From contig NZ_VORT01000013.1 of the NCBI RefSeq assembly GCF_007997155.1, positions 1 to 64,000 of the forward strand: DNA of 64,000 nt, written 5' to 3'. This DNA is from Aequorivita antarctica. Its GTDB lineage: Bacteria; Bacteroidota; Bacteroidia; Flavobacteriales; Flavobacteriaceae. The translations under genes were made by a program, and so were the position numbers. Below the pieces are notes generated by a model. It was not told the origin of the DNA, ran no database searches, and saw only the letters and a list, made by a program, of their open reading frames with translations. Shown here one piece after another: positions 17,215 through 26,703 of the stretch (its first letter is position 1; each line of letters starts with the position of its first letter).

Positions 17215-18747
17215 ATGAAAAATATACTAAAATATACATTCGCACTTTTAGCCATAGGCTTTGTAAGCTGCGAACCCGAATTTGATAGCCCTGTAACTGA
17301 CGATGGGTTTTACAGTAGCGGAACAGCAAACCTTTCAAAATATGTTGCTGTCGGAAACTCATTGACAGCTGGTTATGCTGACGGTGCTTTATACATTACT
17401 GGACAGGAAAACAGTTACCCAAATATTATGGCACAACAGTTTGCTTTTGCCGGAGGTGGTGAATTTTCACAACCTTTAGTGAATGATAACACTGGTGGTT
17501 TGTTACTGGGCGGAACTCAAATTGCTGAAAACAGATTTGTACTTGCAGTTGATGCAAATGGAAACCCTGGCCCAGTTCGTTTGATAGGAACTCCAACTAC
17601 TGATATTACAAACCATCTTTCTGGAACCTATAACAACATGGGTGTTCCGGGGGCGAAAAGTTTCCACTTAGGGGTTTCTGGTTATGGAAACGTAGCTGGC
17701 GTACTTTCGGGGGCGTCTAATCCTTATTTTGTGCGTTTTGCAAGTAGTGAAAGCGCAACTGTAATTGGAGATGCCGTAGCGCAAAATCCAACTTTCTTTA
17801 GCCTTTGGATTGGTAATAACGATATTTTAAGCTATGCTACTTCTGGTGGTGCAGGTGTGGATCAAACAGGAAATCTGGATCCAACAACTTATGGTCCAAA
17901 TGACATTACAGATCCAAACGTTTTTGGTTTAGTTTACAGCCAACAAGTTGAAGCTTTAGTAGGAAACGGTGCAAAAGGTGTTTTGATAAATATTCCTGAA
18001 GTAACTTCAATTCCATATTTCACCACTGTTCCAACAAATGCTATTCCATTGGATGCTGCTACTGCTGGAGCATTAAATGCTCAATTTGGCGCATACAATA
18101 CACAAATATTGCCAGGTTTGGTAGGAATTGGGGTTTTGTCTCCCGAAGAAGCTGCTTTGCGTATGATTAATTTCTCCGCAGGACAAAACTTTCCTATTAT
18201 GACAGATGACGACCTTACCGATATAACAGCTATTTTGCAAGGTCCTCCGTTTAGCTTACCTGCTCCTTTAGCAACATTATTGGGCCAATTACGCCAAGTA
18301 AAGTCTGATGACCTTATTGTTTTGACTGCCTCTTCTGTATTGGGAACTACTCCAGATCCAGGCAACCCACAAGGTGTTATTGGTGTTTCAATTCCACTTA
18401 GTGATAAATATGTATTGGCTGTTTCGGAACAAGTTCGCGTAACAGCTGCAAGCACAGCATACAATGCAACAATCCAAGCACTAGCTGGTGCAAAAGGATT
18501 GGCTTATGTTGATGCAAAAACAGCATTGGCAAGAGTTGCAAATGGTGGTATTCCTTATGATGGCGGTGTGCTTACTTCACAGTTTGTTACAGGTGGTGCT
18601 TTTTCCCTTGATGGCGTTCACCCGTCACCAAGAGGTTATGCTTATACTGCAAACCTTATAATTAGAGCAATCAATGAAACTTATGATGCCACCATACCAA
18701 TGGTGCATATTGGCAATTATGGAACCGTAACGGTTTCTAATAATTAA
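17215..18747 (+). CDS. SGNH/GDSL hydrolase lipoprotein
   Basis: ATG 17215 is chosen over TTG 17197 because it begins a lipoprotein signal (lipobox GFVSC). The protein has 510 residues. SGNH blocks are visible: block I reads VGNSLTAGY (Asn in place of the usual Asp of GDSL, Ser kept), block III WIGNNDIL, and block V DGVHPSPRGYAYTAN with the catalytic Asp and His. Such enzymes hydrolyse lipids or esters, here probably at the outer membrane. It follows a FadL-like porin. The region between blocks III and V is longer than in minimal family members. Confidence 0.88.
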   Translation: MKNILKYTFALLAIGFVSCEPEFDSPVTDDGFYSSGTANLSKYVAVGNSLTAGYADGALYITGQENSYPNIMAQQFAFAGGGEFSQPLVNDNTGGLLLGGTQIAENRFVLAVDANGNPGPVRLIGTPTTDITNHLSGTYNNMGVPGAKSFHLGVSGYGNVAGVLSGASNPYFVRFASSESATVIGDAVAQNPTFFSLWIGNNDILSYATSGGAGVDQTGNLDPTTYGPNDITDPNVFGLVYSQQVEALVGNGAKGVLINIPEVTSIPYFTTVPTNAIPLDAATAGALNAQFGAYNTQILPGLVGIGVLSPEEAALRMINFSAGQNFPIMTDDDLTDITAILQGPPFSLPAPLATLLGQLRQVKSDDLIVLTASSVLGTTPDPGNPQGVIGVSIPLSDKYVLAVSEQVRVTAASTAYNATIQALAGAKGLAYVDAKTALARVANGGIPYDGGVLTSQFVTGGAFSLDGVHPSPRGYAYTANLIIRAINETYDATIPMVHIGNYGTVTVSNN

Positions 18748-18772
18748 TATTTGGAAATTAAGTTTAGTAAGA

Positions 18773-18800
18773 GCCGCTCTCAGTTGAGGGCGGTTTTTTT
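18773..18800 (+). terminator. Rho-independent terminator after the GDSL gene
   Basis: CCGCTCTCA (18774-18782) pairs with TGAGGGCGG (18785-18793, one G-U) and is followed by seven T. It closes the FadL-GDSL transcription unit. Confidence 0.85.
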
Positions 18801-18846
18801 ATTATATTTACTAAAAGCTTAGCTAATATTTAATACGATCTACCAC

Positions 18847-19191
18847 ATGAAGTTAATAATCAAATTACTCCTTACAGCTGTGGCGGTTGTTGTCTTGGCA
18901 AAAATCCTTCCCGGCGTAGCTGTTGAAGGTTATGGTTCCGCAATTATAGTTGCTATTGTCATCGCTTTGCTGCGGTTGCTAGTCAAACCAATATTGGTCA
19001 TTTTAACCTTACCCATTACAATAGTCACTTTTGGGTTGTTTTTGCTAATCATCAACGCCATCATCATTTTATTGGCCGGTTATTTTGTGGGAGGCTTTAC
19101 CGTAACCACTATCTGGTGGGCGCTAATTTTCAGTCTGCTGCTTTCGCTTTTCCAATCTATACTATTTTCACTTTTACCGGAAGATAAATAA
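18847..19191 (+). CDS. Four-TM 'phage holin' family membrane protein
   Basis: A 114-residue, almost entirely hydrophobic protein with four membrane segments (about residues 3-22, 29-50, 55-82 and 88-110). RLLVKPILVILTLPITIVTFGLFLLIINAI is characteristic of the PF04020 family, which is labelled phage-holin-like but is chromosomal and widespread. No prophage surrounds it. The function is unknown. It stands between the GDSL terminator and the promoter of tig. Confidence 0.8.
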   Translation: MKLIIKLLLTAVAVVVLAKILPGVAVEGYGSAIIVAIVIALLRLLVKPILVILTLPITIVTFGLFLLIINAIIILLAGYFVGGFTVTTIWWALIFSLLLSLFQSILFSLLPEDK

Positions 19192-19216
19192 TTGACTGAA
19201 CAACAGTCCGTAAATG

Positions 19217-19248
19217 TTTGTTGAGTTTTGTAAAAAGCCGTATTTTTG
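19217..19248 (+). promoter_or_regulatory. tig promoter
   Basis: TTTG (19217-19220) as the -33 box and TATTTTTG (19241-19248) as the -7 box, 20 bases apart, match the Bacteroidota housekeeping consensus TTTG/TAnnTTTG. The ATG follows at 19274. Confidence 0.7.
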
Positions 19249-19273
19249 CATCCCGAAATTCAGAAGAGAAAAA

Positions 19274-20593
19274 ATGAACATTACAAAAAAAGACATTGAT
19301 AAACTGAATGCTGTACTTACAGTGGAAGTTTCAAAAGACGACTATTCAGCCAACGTTGAAAAAGTGCTGAATAATTACAGAAAAACCGCCAATATTCCAG
19401 GTTTCAGAAAAGGCCACATCCCAATGGGAATGGTAAAAAAACAATATGGAAAAGCTGTTTTGGTTGAAGAAGTAAACAAAGTTTTGCAAGATGCGCTTCA
19501 CAAATTTCTTACCGAAGAAAAACTGGACGTGCTTGGAAATCCACTTCCGAAGAATGAAACAGAAATAAATTGGGAAGCTGATGATTATTCCTTTGAATTT
19601 GAATTGGGCCTCGCTCCAGAATTTAAAGTTGATGTAAAAGGCAAGGAAGTTGTACAATACAAAATTGTTGCAGATGATGAAATGCTAAACAATCAAGTAA
19701 AGACCATCCGCAAGCAATACGGAAAATTGATTTCGAAAAAAGAAGTAGCGAAAGGTGATGAAATCACAGGAATTTTTACTTCATCTGAAAAAGATATCGA
19801 AAATAAAACGACACTTTCCACGGAGGAAATTGCAGGTAAAAAACAATTGGAAAGCCTGATTGGCGCAAAAGTTGGCGATACCGTTACATTTAAAACAAAA
19901 GGAATGTTTGCCGATGATCACGATAACCAGAAATACTTGGGCGTTGAGCACGATGATGCTCACGGTCTGGATATTGAGGTTTCCTTCAAAATAGAAGAAG
20001 TGAACAAACGCGAAATGGCTGAACTAAACCAAGAGTTGTTCGATAAATTGTTTGGAGAGGCTGTTGTTACTTCCGAAGAGGAATTAAAAGCGAAAATTAA
20101 GGAAGATGCAGAAGGACAATTTGCACAGCAGAGTGACCAAAAATTATTGAATGATGTTGTTGATTCATTATTGGAAAACACAAAATTCGATCTTCCCAAG
20201 GAATTCTTGCAACGTTGGATAGCAATGTCTGGTGAGAAAAGACTTTCCGAAGAAGAGGCAAAAGCTGAATACGAGAGAAGCGAAAAAGGACTTCGTTACC
20301 AATTAATTGAAGGAAAACTTCGTACAGAAAATAAATTGCAAGTAACTTTTGAGGAGTTGAAAGACCATTCAAAAAACATGATAAAAGCGCAGATGGCACA
20401 GTTTGGTCAAACCAATCCAACTGATGAGGAATTAGAATCCATCGCCGCACGTATTCTTTCAAACAAAGAAGAAGTGCAGCGTTTGAGCGAGCAGATGAAC
20501 TCAACTAAATTGCTTAATTTCTTTAAGAAAAACGCAAAATTGAAGACTAAAGAGGTTACTTACGATAAATTCATTAAGGAAGCCTACGTATAA
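19274..20593 (+). CDS. tig: Trigger factor
   Basis: A ribosome-associated chaperone that meets nascent chains. Of 439 residues, the N-terminal ribosome-binding domain holds GFRKGHIPMGMVKKQYG, the family signature. A central FKBP-like prolyl isomerase domain and a long helical C-terminal domain follow. ATG 19274 is chosen because the promoter ends at 19248, so the longer frame from 19214 would start inside the promoter. clpP and clpX follow on the same strand, the common tig-clpP-clpX order, though terminator-like hairpins separate tig from clpP. Confidence 0.95.
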   Translation: MNITKKDIDKLNAVLTVEVSKDDYSANVEKVLNNYRKTANIPGFRKGHIPMGMVKKQYGKAVLVEEVNKVLQDALHKFLTEEKLDVLGNPLPKNETEINWEADDYSFEFELGLAPEFKVDVKGKEVVQYKIVADDEMLNNQVKTIRKQYGKLISKKEVAKGDEITGIFTSSEKDIENKTTLSTEEIAGKKQLESLIGAKVGDTVTFKTKGMFADDHDNQKYLGVEHDDAHGLDIEVSFKIEEVNKREMAELNQELFDKLFGEAVVTSEEELKAKIKEDAEGQFAQQSDQKLLNDVVDSLLENTKFDLPKEFLQRWIAMSGEKRLSEEEAKAEYERSEKGLRYQLIEGKLRTENKLQVTFEELKDHSKNMIKAQMAQFGQTNPTDEELESIAARILSNKEEVQRLSEQMNSTKLLNFFKKNAKLKTKEVTYDKFIKEAYV

Positions 20594-20617
20594 TTCAGCG
20601 AAGAAATAGTTATCTTT

Positions 20618-20645
20618 AGGCGTTGAATTATTTAATTTAACGCCT
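20618..20645 (+). terminator. Hairpin after tig
   Basis: AGGCGTTGAATTA (20618-20630) pairs nearly perfectly with TAATTTAACGCCT (20633-20645), with one G-T pair. A short T stretch follows. It probably terminates tig or stabilises its 3' end. Confidence 0.65.
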
Positions 20646-20661
20646 TTATAATTTTAAACCT

Positions 20662-20687
20662 TTTCCTGTTCAGGAAAGTATTTTTTT
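20662..20687 (+). terminator. Terminator-like hairpin in the clpP leader
   Basis: TTTCCTG (20662-20668) and CAGGAAA (20671-20677) form a hairpin with a two-base gap, followed by TA and seven T. It ends about 18 bases before the clpP ATG, so it could end tig readthrough or act as a leader attenuator. Confidence 0.5.
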
Positions 20688-20704
20688 AAACCGAACAAAC
20701 ATTT

Positions 20705-21379
20705 ATGAACTACAGTAACGAATTTAGAAACTTTGCTATAAAAGATCAAGGCATCAGCGATATGTATTATGACAAAATCATAAGCAGTATGTATCCAACG
20801 AACTTAACACCTAATATTATTGAAGAACGTCAAATGAACGCCGTGGCAATGGACGTTTTTTCTCGTTTGATGATGGATCGAATTATTTTCCTCGGCACCG
20901 GAATCAACGACCAAGTGGCAAACATAGTGCAAGCCCAATTATTGTTTTTGGCAAGTACTGATGCTGCTCGCGATATCCAAATTTACATCAATTCACCTGG
21001 TGGAAGTGTTTATGCAGGCCTAGGAATTTATGACACTATGCAATTCATCAAGCCAGATGTTGCAACTATTTGTACCGGAATGGCAGCTTCAATGGCGGCG
21101 GTTCTACTTTGTGCAGGTGAAAAAGGAAAGCGCAGCGGTTTAACGCACTCGCGAGTTATGATTCACCAACCTTTGGGCGGTGCGCAAGGGCAAGCGAGCG
21201 ATATTGAAATAACCGCACGTGAAATAATCACTCTAAAAGAAGAGCTTTATAAAATTATAGCGAAACATTCCGGCCAAACCTACGAAAAGGTATACGAAGA
21301 TAGTGATCGCGATTACTGGATGAAAGCTGATAGAGCCATGGAATACGGAATGATTGATGAAATATTGACACGTAACTAA
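20705..21379 (+). CDS. clpP: ATP-dependent Clp protease proteolytic subunit
   Basis: The serine protease ring of ClpXP. The 224-residue protein has the nucleophile Ser129 in [11 protein letters not shown], the catalytic His154 in VMIHQPLGG, and an Asp in the DSDRDYWM segment. The N-terminus is about 30 residues longer than in E. coli ClpP, as is usual in Bacteroidota. clpX begins 26 bases downstream, so the peptidase and its unfoldase are co-transcribed. It degrades tagged and regulatory proteins in the cytoplasm. Confidence 0.96.
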   Translation: MNYSNEFRNFAIKDQGISDMYYDKIISSMYPTNLTPNIIEERQMNAVAMDVFSRLMMDRIIFLGTGINDQVANIVQAQLLFLASTDAARDIQIYINSPGGSVYAGLGIYDTMQFIKPDVATICTGMAASMAAVLLCAGEKGKRSGLTHSRVMIHQPLGGAQGQASDIEITAREIITLKEELYKIIAKHSGQTYEKVYEDSDRDYWMKADRAMEYGMIDEILTRN

Positions 21380-21405
21380 ATTTAGACTTTTTGAAAAAAG
21401 ATAAT

Positions 21406-22638
21406 ATGCCGAAAGAAGATTTAGAATGTTCCTTTTGCGGCCGTAAAAAGTCGGAAACCAACTTGCTCATTGCAGGATTGGATGCCCACATTTGCGATCG
21501 TTGTATTGAGCAGGCCCACGGAATTGTTGTTGAGGAAGCTTTGCATGCGGGCAATACGGAACTGTCCAAAGATTTAATGCTGAAGAAACCAAAACTCATA
21601 AAGGCCTTTTTGGATGAATATGTAATTGGACAGGAATTCACCAAAAAAGTTATGTCAGTTGCCGTCTACAATCATTATAAAAGACTGCTTCAACCAAAAA
21701 GCGATGACGATATTGAAATACAAAAAAGTAACATCATCATCGTTGGTCAAACTGGAACTGGAAAGACTTTAATTGCAAAAACAATTGCAAGAATGTTGAA
21801 CGTTCCTTTGGCAATTGTGGATGCTACAGTTTTAACCGAAGCCGGCTATGTTGGCGAAGATGTTGAAAGTATTTTAACACGTTTGCTACAAGCTGCGGAT
21901 TACAACCTTGAAAAAGCTGAAAACGGAATCGTTTTTATTGATGAAATTGATAAGATAGCCCGTAAAAGTGATAACCCTTCAATTACTCGCGATGTGAGTG
22001 GTGAAGGTGTTCAGCAAGCTTTGTTGAAACTTTTGGAGGGAACAACGGTAAATGTTCCGCCAAAAGGAGGCAGAAAGCATCCCGATCAAAAATTCATTGA
22101 AGTAAATACCGAAAATATTCTTTTTATCGCCGGCGGTGCTTTTGATGGTATTGAACGTCATATTTCAAAACGTTTAAATATGCAAGCGGTTGGTTTTACA
22201 GCTTCTTTAAAAGAAAACCAAATGGAGAAAGATAATATACTCCGCTATATTATTCCGAAGGATTTAAAGGATTTTGGTTTGATTCCCGAAATAATCGGTC
22301 GTCTTCCCGTGCTTACTTATATGAATCCACTAGATAAAGAAACGCTTCGCGCAATACTTACAGAACCTAAAAACGCCATCATTAAACAGTACAAAAAACT
22401 GTTTGAAATGGACGGGATTGATTTTGTGATCACTGAAGAGGCTTTAGATTTTATTGTGGAACAGGCCATTGATTACAAACTTGGAGCCCGTGGTTTGAGG
22501 TCGCTTTGTGAAGCTGTCTTGACTGATGCCATGTATGAAATGCCTGGTACAGATGAAAATACCGTCCAAGTCACGAAGGAGTATGCGGAGGAAAAATTGA
22601 ACAAATCAACAATTAAAAAGTTGAAAGCGGTTTCTTAA
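21406..22638 (+). CDS. clpX: ATP-dependent Clp protease ATP-binding subunit ClpX
   Basis: The AAA+ unfoldase that feeds ClpP. The 410-residue protein opens with the ClpX zinc-binding domain (Cys pairs in CSFCG and HICDRCIE). The AAA module has Walker A GQTGTGKT and Walker B IVFIDEID. The IGF-type ClpP loop and [23 protein letters not shown] are also seen. ATG 21406 ([11 protein letters not shown]) is preferred to TTG 21391. A terminator lies downstream at 22662-22692. Confidence 0.96.
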   Translation: MPKEDLECSFCGRKKSETNLLIAGLDAHICDRCIEQAHGIVVEEALHAGNTELSKDLMLKKPKLIKAFLDEYVIGQEFTKKVMSVAVYNHYKRLLQPKSDDDIEIQKSNIIIVGQTGTGKTLIAKTIARMLNVPLAIVDATVLTEAGYVGEDVESILTRLLQAADYNLEKAENGIVFIDEIDKIARKSDNPSITRDVSGEGVQQALLKLLEGTTVNVPPKGGRKHPDQKFIEVNTENILFIAGGAFDGIERHISKRLNMQAVGFTASLKENQMEKDNILRYIIPKDLKDFGLIPEIIGRLPVLTYMNPLDKETLRAILTEPKNAIIKQYKKLFEMDGIDFVITEEALDFIVEQAIDYKLGARGLRSLCEAVLTDAMYEMPGTDENTVQVTKEYAEEKLNKSTIKKLKAVS

Positions 22639-22661
22639 TTTTTTTTAAATAGTAAAGTATT

Positions 22662-22692
22662 AAATCCCAGAAAATTACACTGGGATTTTTTA
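22662..22692 (+). terminator. Rho-independent terminator of clpPX
   Basis: ATCCCAG (22664-22670) pairs with CTGGGAT (22680-22686), followed by a T-run. It separates clpX from the T9SS lipase-like gene. Confidence 0.8.
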
Positions 22693-22800
22693 TGTTAATA
22701 AAAACTTAATGGTAAATTTATTTGTCGTTCCAATAATTTGTTTCATTTTCGTAAAACCGTAACTCCCCAATTAGAAGTATAATCTAAAACTTTTAATGTT

Positions 22801-25545
22801 ATGAAACAAAGTATTACCCCCCCCCCCCGAAGAATAGTTTTATTGCTATTTTTTATGATTGCCTGCGCTGCCACGTCACAAACTTTTATGGATAATGTAC
22901 GTGCCGAGATCCAGACAAAGATCCAGCATCTTAATTCCAATGACGTTCCTACAAGGATACTTTATGACAGAACGCTGCCCCTTTCAAATCTTTTGGGTTA
23001 TGGCACCCCTTCCGGCTTTGCTCCTTTAGTGCCAAGTGTGCCAAGCAGTAGTTCCGGACATTATTTTTTGGCGATGGAGGATTTATATAGAACGGATTAT
23101 TTGAGTAGATTTACAAATCCTGAGACTTTAATTACAAGTAACCAATCTGCAAGTAATATAATTAATATTGGTATTATTAATGCCGATATCAACAAATTTA
23201 AGGAAGATGCTGTAGCTATTGGTGCATTATTGGTACAAGGTAACGACAGTCTTTTTTACGATAACCCAAATTCATCGCTATCGCCCTATAATACCTATAA
23301 AAATGTTTATGTCGCCTCAACCCTAAAAAACAAGACTGGTGCAAAAAATATTTATTTTAAATTGCCGAGCACATTTTGGAAAGAAACTGCACAATACAGT
23401 ATTACGAACCTTCAAATTGATTTTGATAACGGAAACGGGTTTGTAACGGTATCGAAAAACCAAACATATTACATACAATATGCAACGTATGGAACTAAGG
23501 AAATAAGCATAAAGGCAACCTTTAGCAACAATAGTACCAAGACCCTGACCGCAGACCTAGAACTAATCAACACTAGCAGCATAACCGTTACAAGTGAAAC
23601 GATGACTACCCTACCGGGCACTTGCGATATACCTGTTTTCCAAACATTTTCATCTGCGCCCTATACCTTTCAGGGGTACGATGAGGGCCAGGCATATGCG
23701 GGTTTTGGAAGGTATGAAAACTATAGTGGCACCAATTGCATTACTAAGCCTGTAATTGTGGTGGAAGGCTATGATCCTGATGATACTTTTGATAATAATG
23801 ATATTTTTGGGACAGCTCAATTAAACAGAAACGGTCTTGCCACAGATCTCATTGGGAACGGCTATGATGTCATCACCTTAAATTTTGAATCCCGAACCAT
23901 TAACGGAGAAATTCAGGCTGGAGGAAGTGATTATATAGAACGGAATGCCATGGTCTTGGTAAAATTGATTACCTACATTAACCAAAACAAGGATACCAAC
24001 GCCGAGCCTACCAAGGTTATCGGGTTTAGTATGGGCGGCGTTATCGCGCGTTATGCCTTACGGTATATGGAGCTTAACAGCATTACACACGATGTGGATC
24101 TATATGCTTCCGTAGATGCACCACACCAAGGGGCTACAATTCCACGCGGGGCTCAGGAAATGGTTGACTTTGTGGACGATGTGGTGCCCAACTGGGGAGA
24201 AAACTATGTAGAATTTTCGGAACTTGGCGAAAACCTGGAAAACCCGGCCGTAAAACAACTGCTTTCCAACCATTATAATTCCGCTACCTTCCACAATACC
24301 TTGTACAACAATCTAAATGCCATGGGCTATCCGCAACAAACACAGCGGAATATAGCGGTAGTGAACGGAAGCTTTAATGGTTCTGGCACCAATGATATAA
24401 ATCAAAAATTTTTTGAGGGCAAGGCCCATTTGCTTTGGGTCTTAATTGATGGAAACATTCGCTTAAAGTTTACCAATAATTCTGGTAATGCAAGGGTATT
24501 CAATTGGAGGCTCAAGTTGCTGGGTGTAACTATATGGCACCGTGAGCGCTATGCCTACACCAACCCAAGCGTGGGCAGTCTGGAAAACGCTCCGGGCGGT
24601 ATTGCTTCCCTAGATATGCTGGACGAGGATATCCTGCAGCTTACAGAACTTGGGTTTGATTGGTTTGTTGCGGGCATGTCCCAGCATTTGGATACCGACG
24701 AGTTTAGCTTTATCCCCACCAAGAGTGCGCTTGATTATATAGGAGACCCGGACCTATACGAAGATATAAACCGCAATTTGGTATGTAGCGGCAATACACC
24801 GTTTGATAGTTATTTCTCTGCGCCTTCCTTCAATGAGCCCCATACCTTTCTATCATCGGGTTCCTCCAACTTTCTCTTTGAGGAAATAGAGGGAAACCCA
24901 CAAGATCCTTATCCCGGTGGCACGGGAACCTACCCTTATGGCGGAGAATATAGGGTAGATCCCCCAATTGGTATTACATATACATTATTGACGGGTGGCG
25001 GCAACAATACCCTGCTGGGCGATCCAGACCCCTTGAATTTACCAGCTGCCCAAAAGGTAACCGTATGGCCCAATATGCCAGTGGGCGCATCCAACCCAAC
25101 CTGGACGGTTTGGGCCGACAATGATAATTCGCTGGACAGTTGGTCTTCGAGCGGTAGCACTTTGGTCTTCCATTATATGAACAAAAATTTTAACTCTGTC
25201 ATTGATTTTCGGTTCACGATTACCGATGAGTGCGGCAACCCACAATTTACCCCGGTACGGTTCATTATTGTGGAAGATGGGGGACGGCCGCAACCCATAG
25301 AGGATTTTGTGGTCTATCCCGTTCCCGCAAAAAATATGATAACCATTACCAATACCCAAAGCGAAACCCCCGCAATTGGAGCCGTGCTGTTTGATATGTT
25401 TGGACAGGATAAAACCGCAAACCAGACTATAAACAACAATTCCATAACCCTTGACGTTGGTAAAATACCAGAAGGCCTCTATATTTTAAAAATTATTTTA
25501 AACAATGGAACTGAGGTTATAAAGCATATAAGTATAGAAAGATAA
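22801..25545 (+). CDS. T9SS-secreted lipase-like alpha/beta-hydrolase, phase-variable candidate
   Basis: A 914-residue secreted protein. Signal peptide residues 1-27 (RRIVLLLFFMIACAATSQ). The first 10 codons contain an uninterrupted C12 tract (22817-22828). A central alpha/beta-hydrolase domain (about residues 315-500) has VVVEGYDPDD and the nucleophile in GFSMGGVIARYAL, resembling PGAP1/DUF676-type lipases. The C-terminal 75 residues form a T9SS type-A sorting domain (DFVVYPVPAKNM, ending EVIKHISIER). The likely role is a cell-surface or released esterase or lipase. Codon use is richer in GC than the lipoprotein genes downstream. The substrate is unknown. The frame as sequenced is ON. Confidence 0.88.
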   Translation: MKQSITPPPRRIVLLLFFMIACAATSQTFMDNVRAEIQTKIQHLNSNDVPTRILYDRTLPLSNLLGYGTPSGFAPLVPSVPSSSSGHYFLAMEDLYRTDYLSRFTNPETLITSNQSASNIINIGIINADINKFKEDAVAIGALLVQGNDSLFYDNPNSSLSPYNTYKNVYVASTLKNKTGAKNIYFKLPSTFWKETAQYSITNLQIDFDNGNGFVTVSKNQTYYIQYATYGTKEISIKATFSNNSTKTLTADLELINTSSITVTSETMTTLPGTCDIPVFQTFSSAPYTFQGYDEGQAYAGFGRYENYSGTNCITKPVIVVEGYDPDDTFDNNDIFGTAQLNRNGLATDLIGNGYDVITLNFESRTINGEIQAGGSDYIERNAMVLVKLITYINQNKDTNAEPTKVIGFSMGGVIARYALRYMELNSITHDVDLYASVDAPHQGATIPRGAQEMVDFVDDVVPNWGENYVEFSELGENLENPAVKQLLSNHYNSATFHNTLYNNLNAMGYPQQTQRNIAVVNGSFNGSGTNDINQKFFEGKAHLLWVLIDGNIRLKFTNNSGNARVFNWRLKLLGVTIWHRERYAYTNPSVGSLENAPGGIASLDMLDEDILQLTELGFDWFVAGMSQHLDTDEFSFIPTKSALDYIGDPDLYEDINRNLVCSGNTPFDSYFSAPSFNEPHTFLSSGSSNFLFEEIEGNPQDPYPGGTGTYPYGGEYRVDPPIGITYTLLTGGGNNTLLGDPDPLNLPAAQKVTVWPNMPVGASNPTWTVWADNDNSLDSWSSSGSTLVFHYMNKNFNSVIDFRFTITDECGNPQFTPVRFIIVEDGGRPQPIEDFVVYPVPAKNMITITNTQSETPAIGAVLFDMFGQDKTANQTINNNSITLDVGKIPEGLYILKIILNNGTEVIKHISIER
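22817..22828 (+). repeat. C12 homopolymer within the signal peptide coding region
   Basis: Twelve consecutive C residues encode part of Thr6, Pro7-9 and the first base of Arg10 of the lipase-like protein. Losing one C gives a TAG three codons after the tract; gaining one shifts to another frame that stops soon after. Confidence 0.95.
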
Positions 25546-25561
25546 TTTTAAACAGACAGTA

Positions 25562-26152
25562 ATGAAAAACAATATGATTTTAAAAACGCTTATTATATGC
25601 GCTTTTATTGCAACAAGTTGCAACAAAGACGATGACAATAAAGATGACCAAGGTTGCATCAAAGATGAGAATTTTTTTGAAGCAGAGTTTGATGGTATGA
25701 TAATTGAACCAAGATGGATAACTGGGGGAGGAGTTAGTGCATATACATTATATGTATATAGAAATAATGAAGATGAAAATGATTGGGAAGTCACTTTTAC
25801 TTCAAACAATAGAATATCTCTACATTTTTCATTAATTAATGTTGACGGAACCGGCAATTATCCTATAGATGCAGCAGCGTCAAACGAACTTCCTCCCACA
25901 CCTTTCACGTTTTCCAAAACATATATTTATATTGAAAAAATTATAGATGATTCAACAATTTATTATTTCAGCGAAGAAGGAACGGGAGATATAGAAATTA
26001 CTGATTATAATATTGAAGATGGTATTTTAATTGGAACCTTTAATTGTGAATTATACAATTCCTTAGACCCGAGTATAATAATGCCAATTAGTGGCGAATT
26101 TAACATCAATCTTTCAACCCTCAATATTGATAAAAGACCCTGCTGGCTGTAA
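25562..26152 (+). CDS. Hypothetical lipoprotein
   Basis: A 196-residue protein with a lipoprotein signal (IATSC, Cys about 20) followed by an acidic linker rich in Asp and Lys. The mature part is predicted to be mainly beta strand and has no motif I recognise. It begins 16 bases after the secreted lipase-like gene and is much more AT-rich. Co-transcription is likely. A helper or protective role for the neighbour is possible but only by position. Confidence 0.7.
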   Translation: MKNNMILKTLIICAFIATSCNKDDDNKDDQGCIKDENFFEAEFDGMIIEPRWITGGGVSAYTLYVYRNNEDENDWEVTFTSNNRISLHFSLINVDGTGNYPIDAAASNELPPTPFTFSKTYIYIEKIIDDSTIYYFSEEGTGDIEITDYNIEDGILIGTFNCELYNSLDPSIIMPISGEFNINLSTLNIDKRPCWL

Positions 26153-26215
26153 TATGAAAAAAAGAATATTATCAAAAAGCTAAAAGCGGTTTCATAGAAA
26201 GAACTTGTTTTAAAG

Positions 26216-26245
26216 CAAAAACCCCGACTGTATCGGGGTTTTTTT
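26216..26245. terminator. Bidirectional terminator
   Basis: ACCCCGA (26221-26227) pairs with TCGGGGT (26233-26239), flanked by A-run and T-run. It lies between the converging lipoprotein genes at 25562 and 26650. Confidence 0.85.
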
Positions 26246-26269
26246 ATGTGTGTTTTTCAGCAATTTTTA

Positions 26270-26650
26270 TTACTCCAATTTAATAAAATACAAATTGGTA
26301 AAATCACTTAGAAGTAGATGTCCTTCAGAGTTAATGGAAAAATTTGTAGTTACCATTTCTCCGTCGAAATTTATATCTAATATGTTATCATTTGCAATCC
26401 AAGCAAATGGGATAAGACTGGAAATTTCTGTGCCTTCTTCTAAATCTGTCTCAGACTCAATTCTAAAACCAGTATTGTCAGCGTTGAAAACTAGTTTGTA
26501 TTCAAATTCATTATTAAAATCGCTTCTTTGCCATTCTCCAATTAAATCAGTAGCTAAAATCAATTCATTGTCGTCATCCTTGTTGCAGGATAAGATAGAA
26601 ATAAACACAAAAAATAAAATGATTGATTTATAGATTTTTGAATTTTTCAA
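26270..26650 (-). CDS. Lipocalin-like small lipoprotein
   Basis: A 126-residue lipoprotein with lipobox ILSC (Cys22) and an acidic linker. The mature part begins LIGEWQRSDFNNEFEYKLVFNADNTG, the opening seen in lipocalin-like domains of Bacteroidota, with alternating strands after. Function unknown; such proteins may bind small hydrophobic ligands. It converges on the previous gene over a shared terminator. Confidence 0.7.
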   Translation of the reverse strand: MKNSKIYKSIILFFVFISILSCNKDDDNELILATDLIGEWQRSDFNNEFEYKLVFNADNTGFRIESETDLEEGTEISSLIPFAWIANDNILDINFDGEMVTTNFSINSEGHLLLSDFTNLYFIKLE

Positions 26651-26703
26651 GTTTTGTTCCGTTTTAGTTTATAATTCCTTTTCGGAAAGAAAACTGAAAT
26701 AAA

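Noticed and set aside
18847-19191. Prophage holin
   Set aside because: The protein belongs to a holin-named family but no phage genes surround it, and neighbours are core genes.
20097-20504. 135-residue open frame antisense to trigger factor
   Set aside because: Shadow of tig; no family motif or start context.
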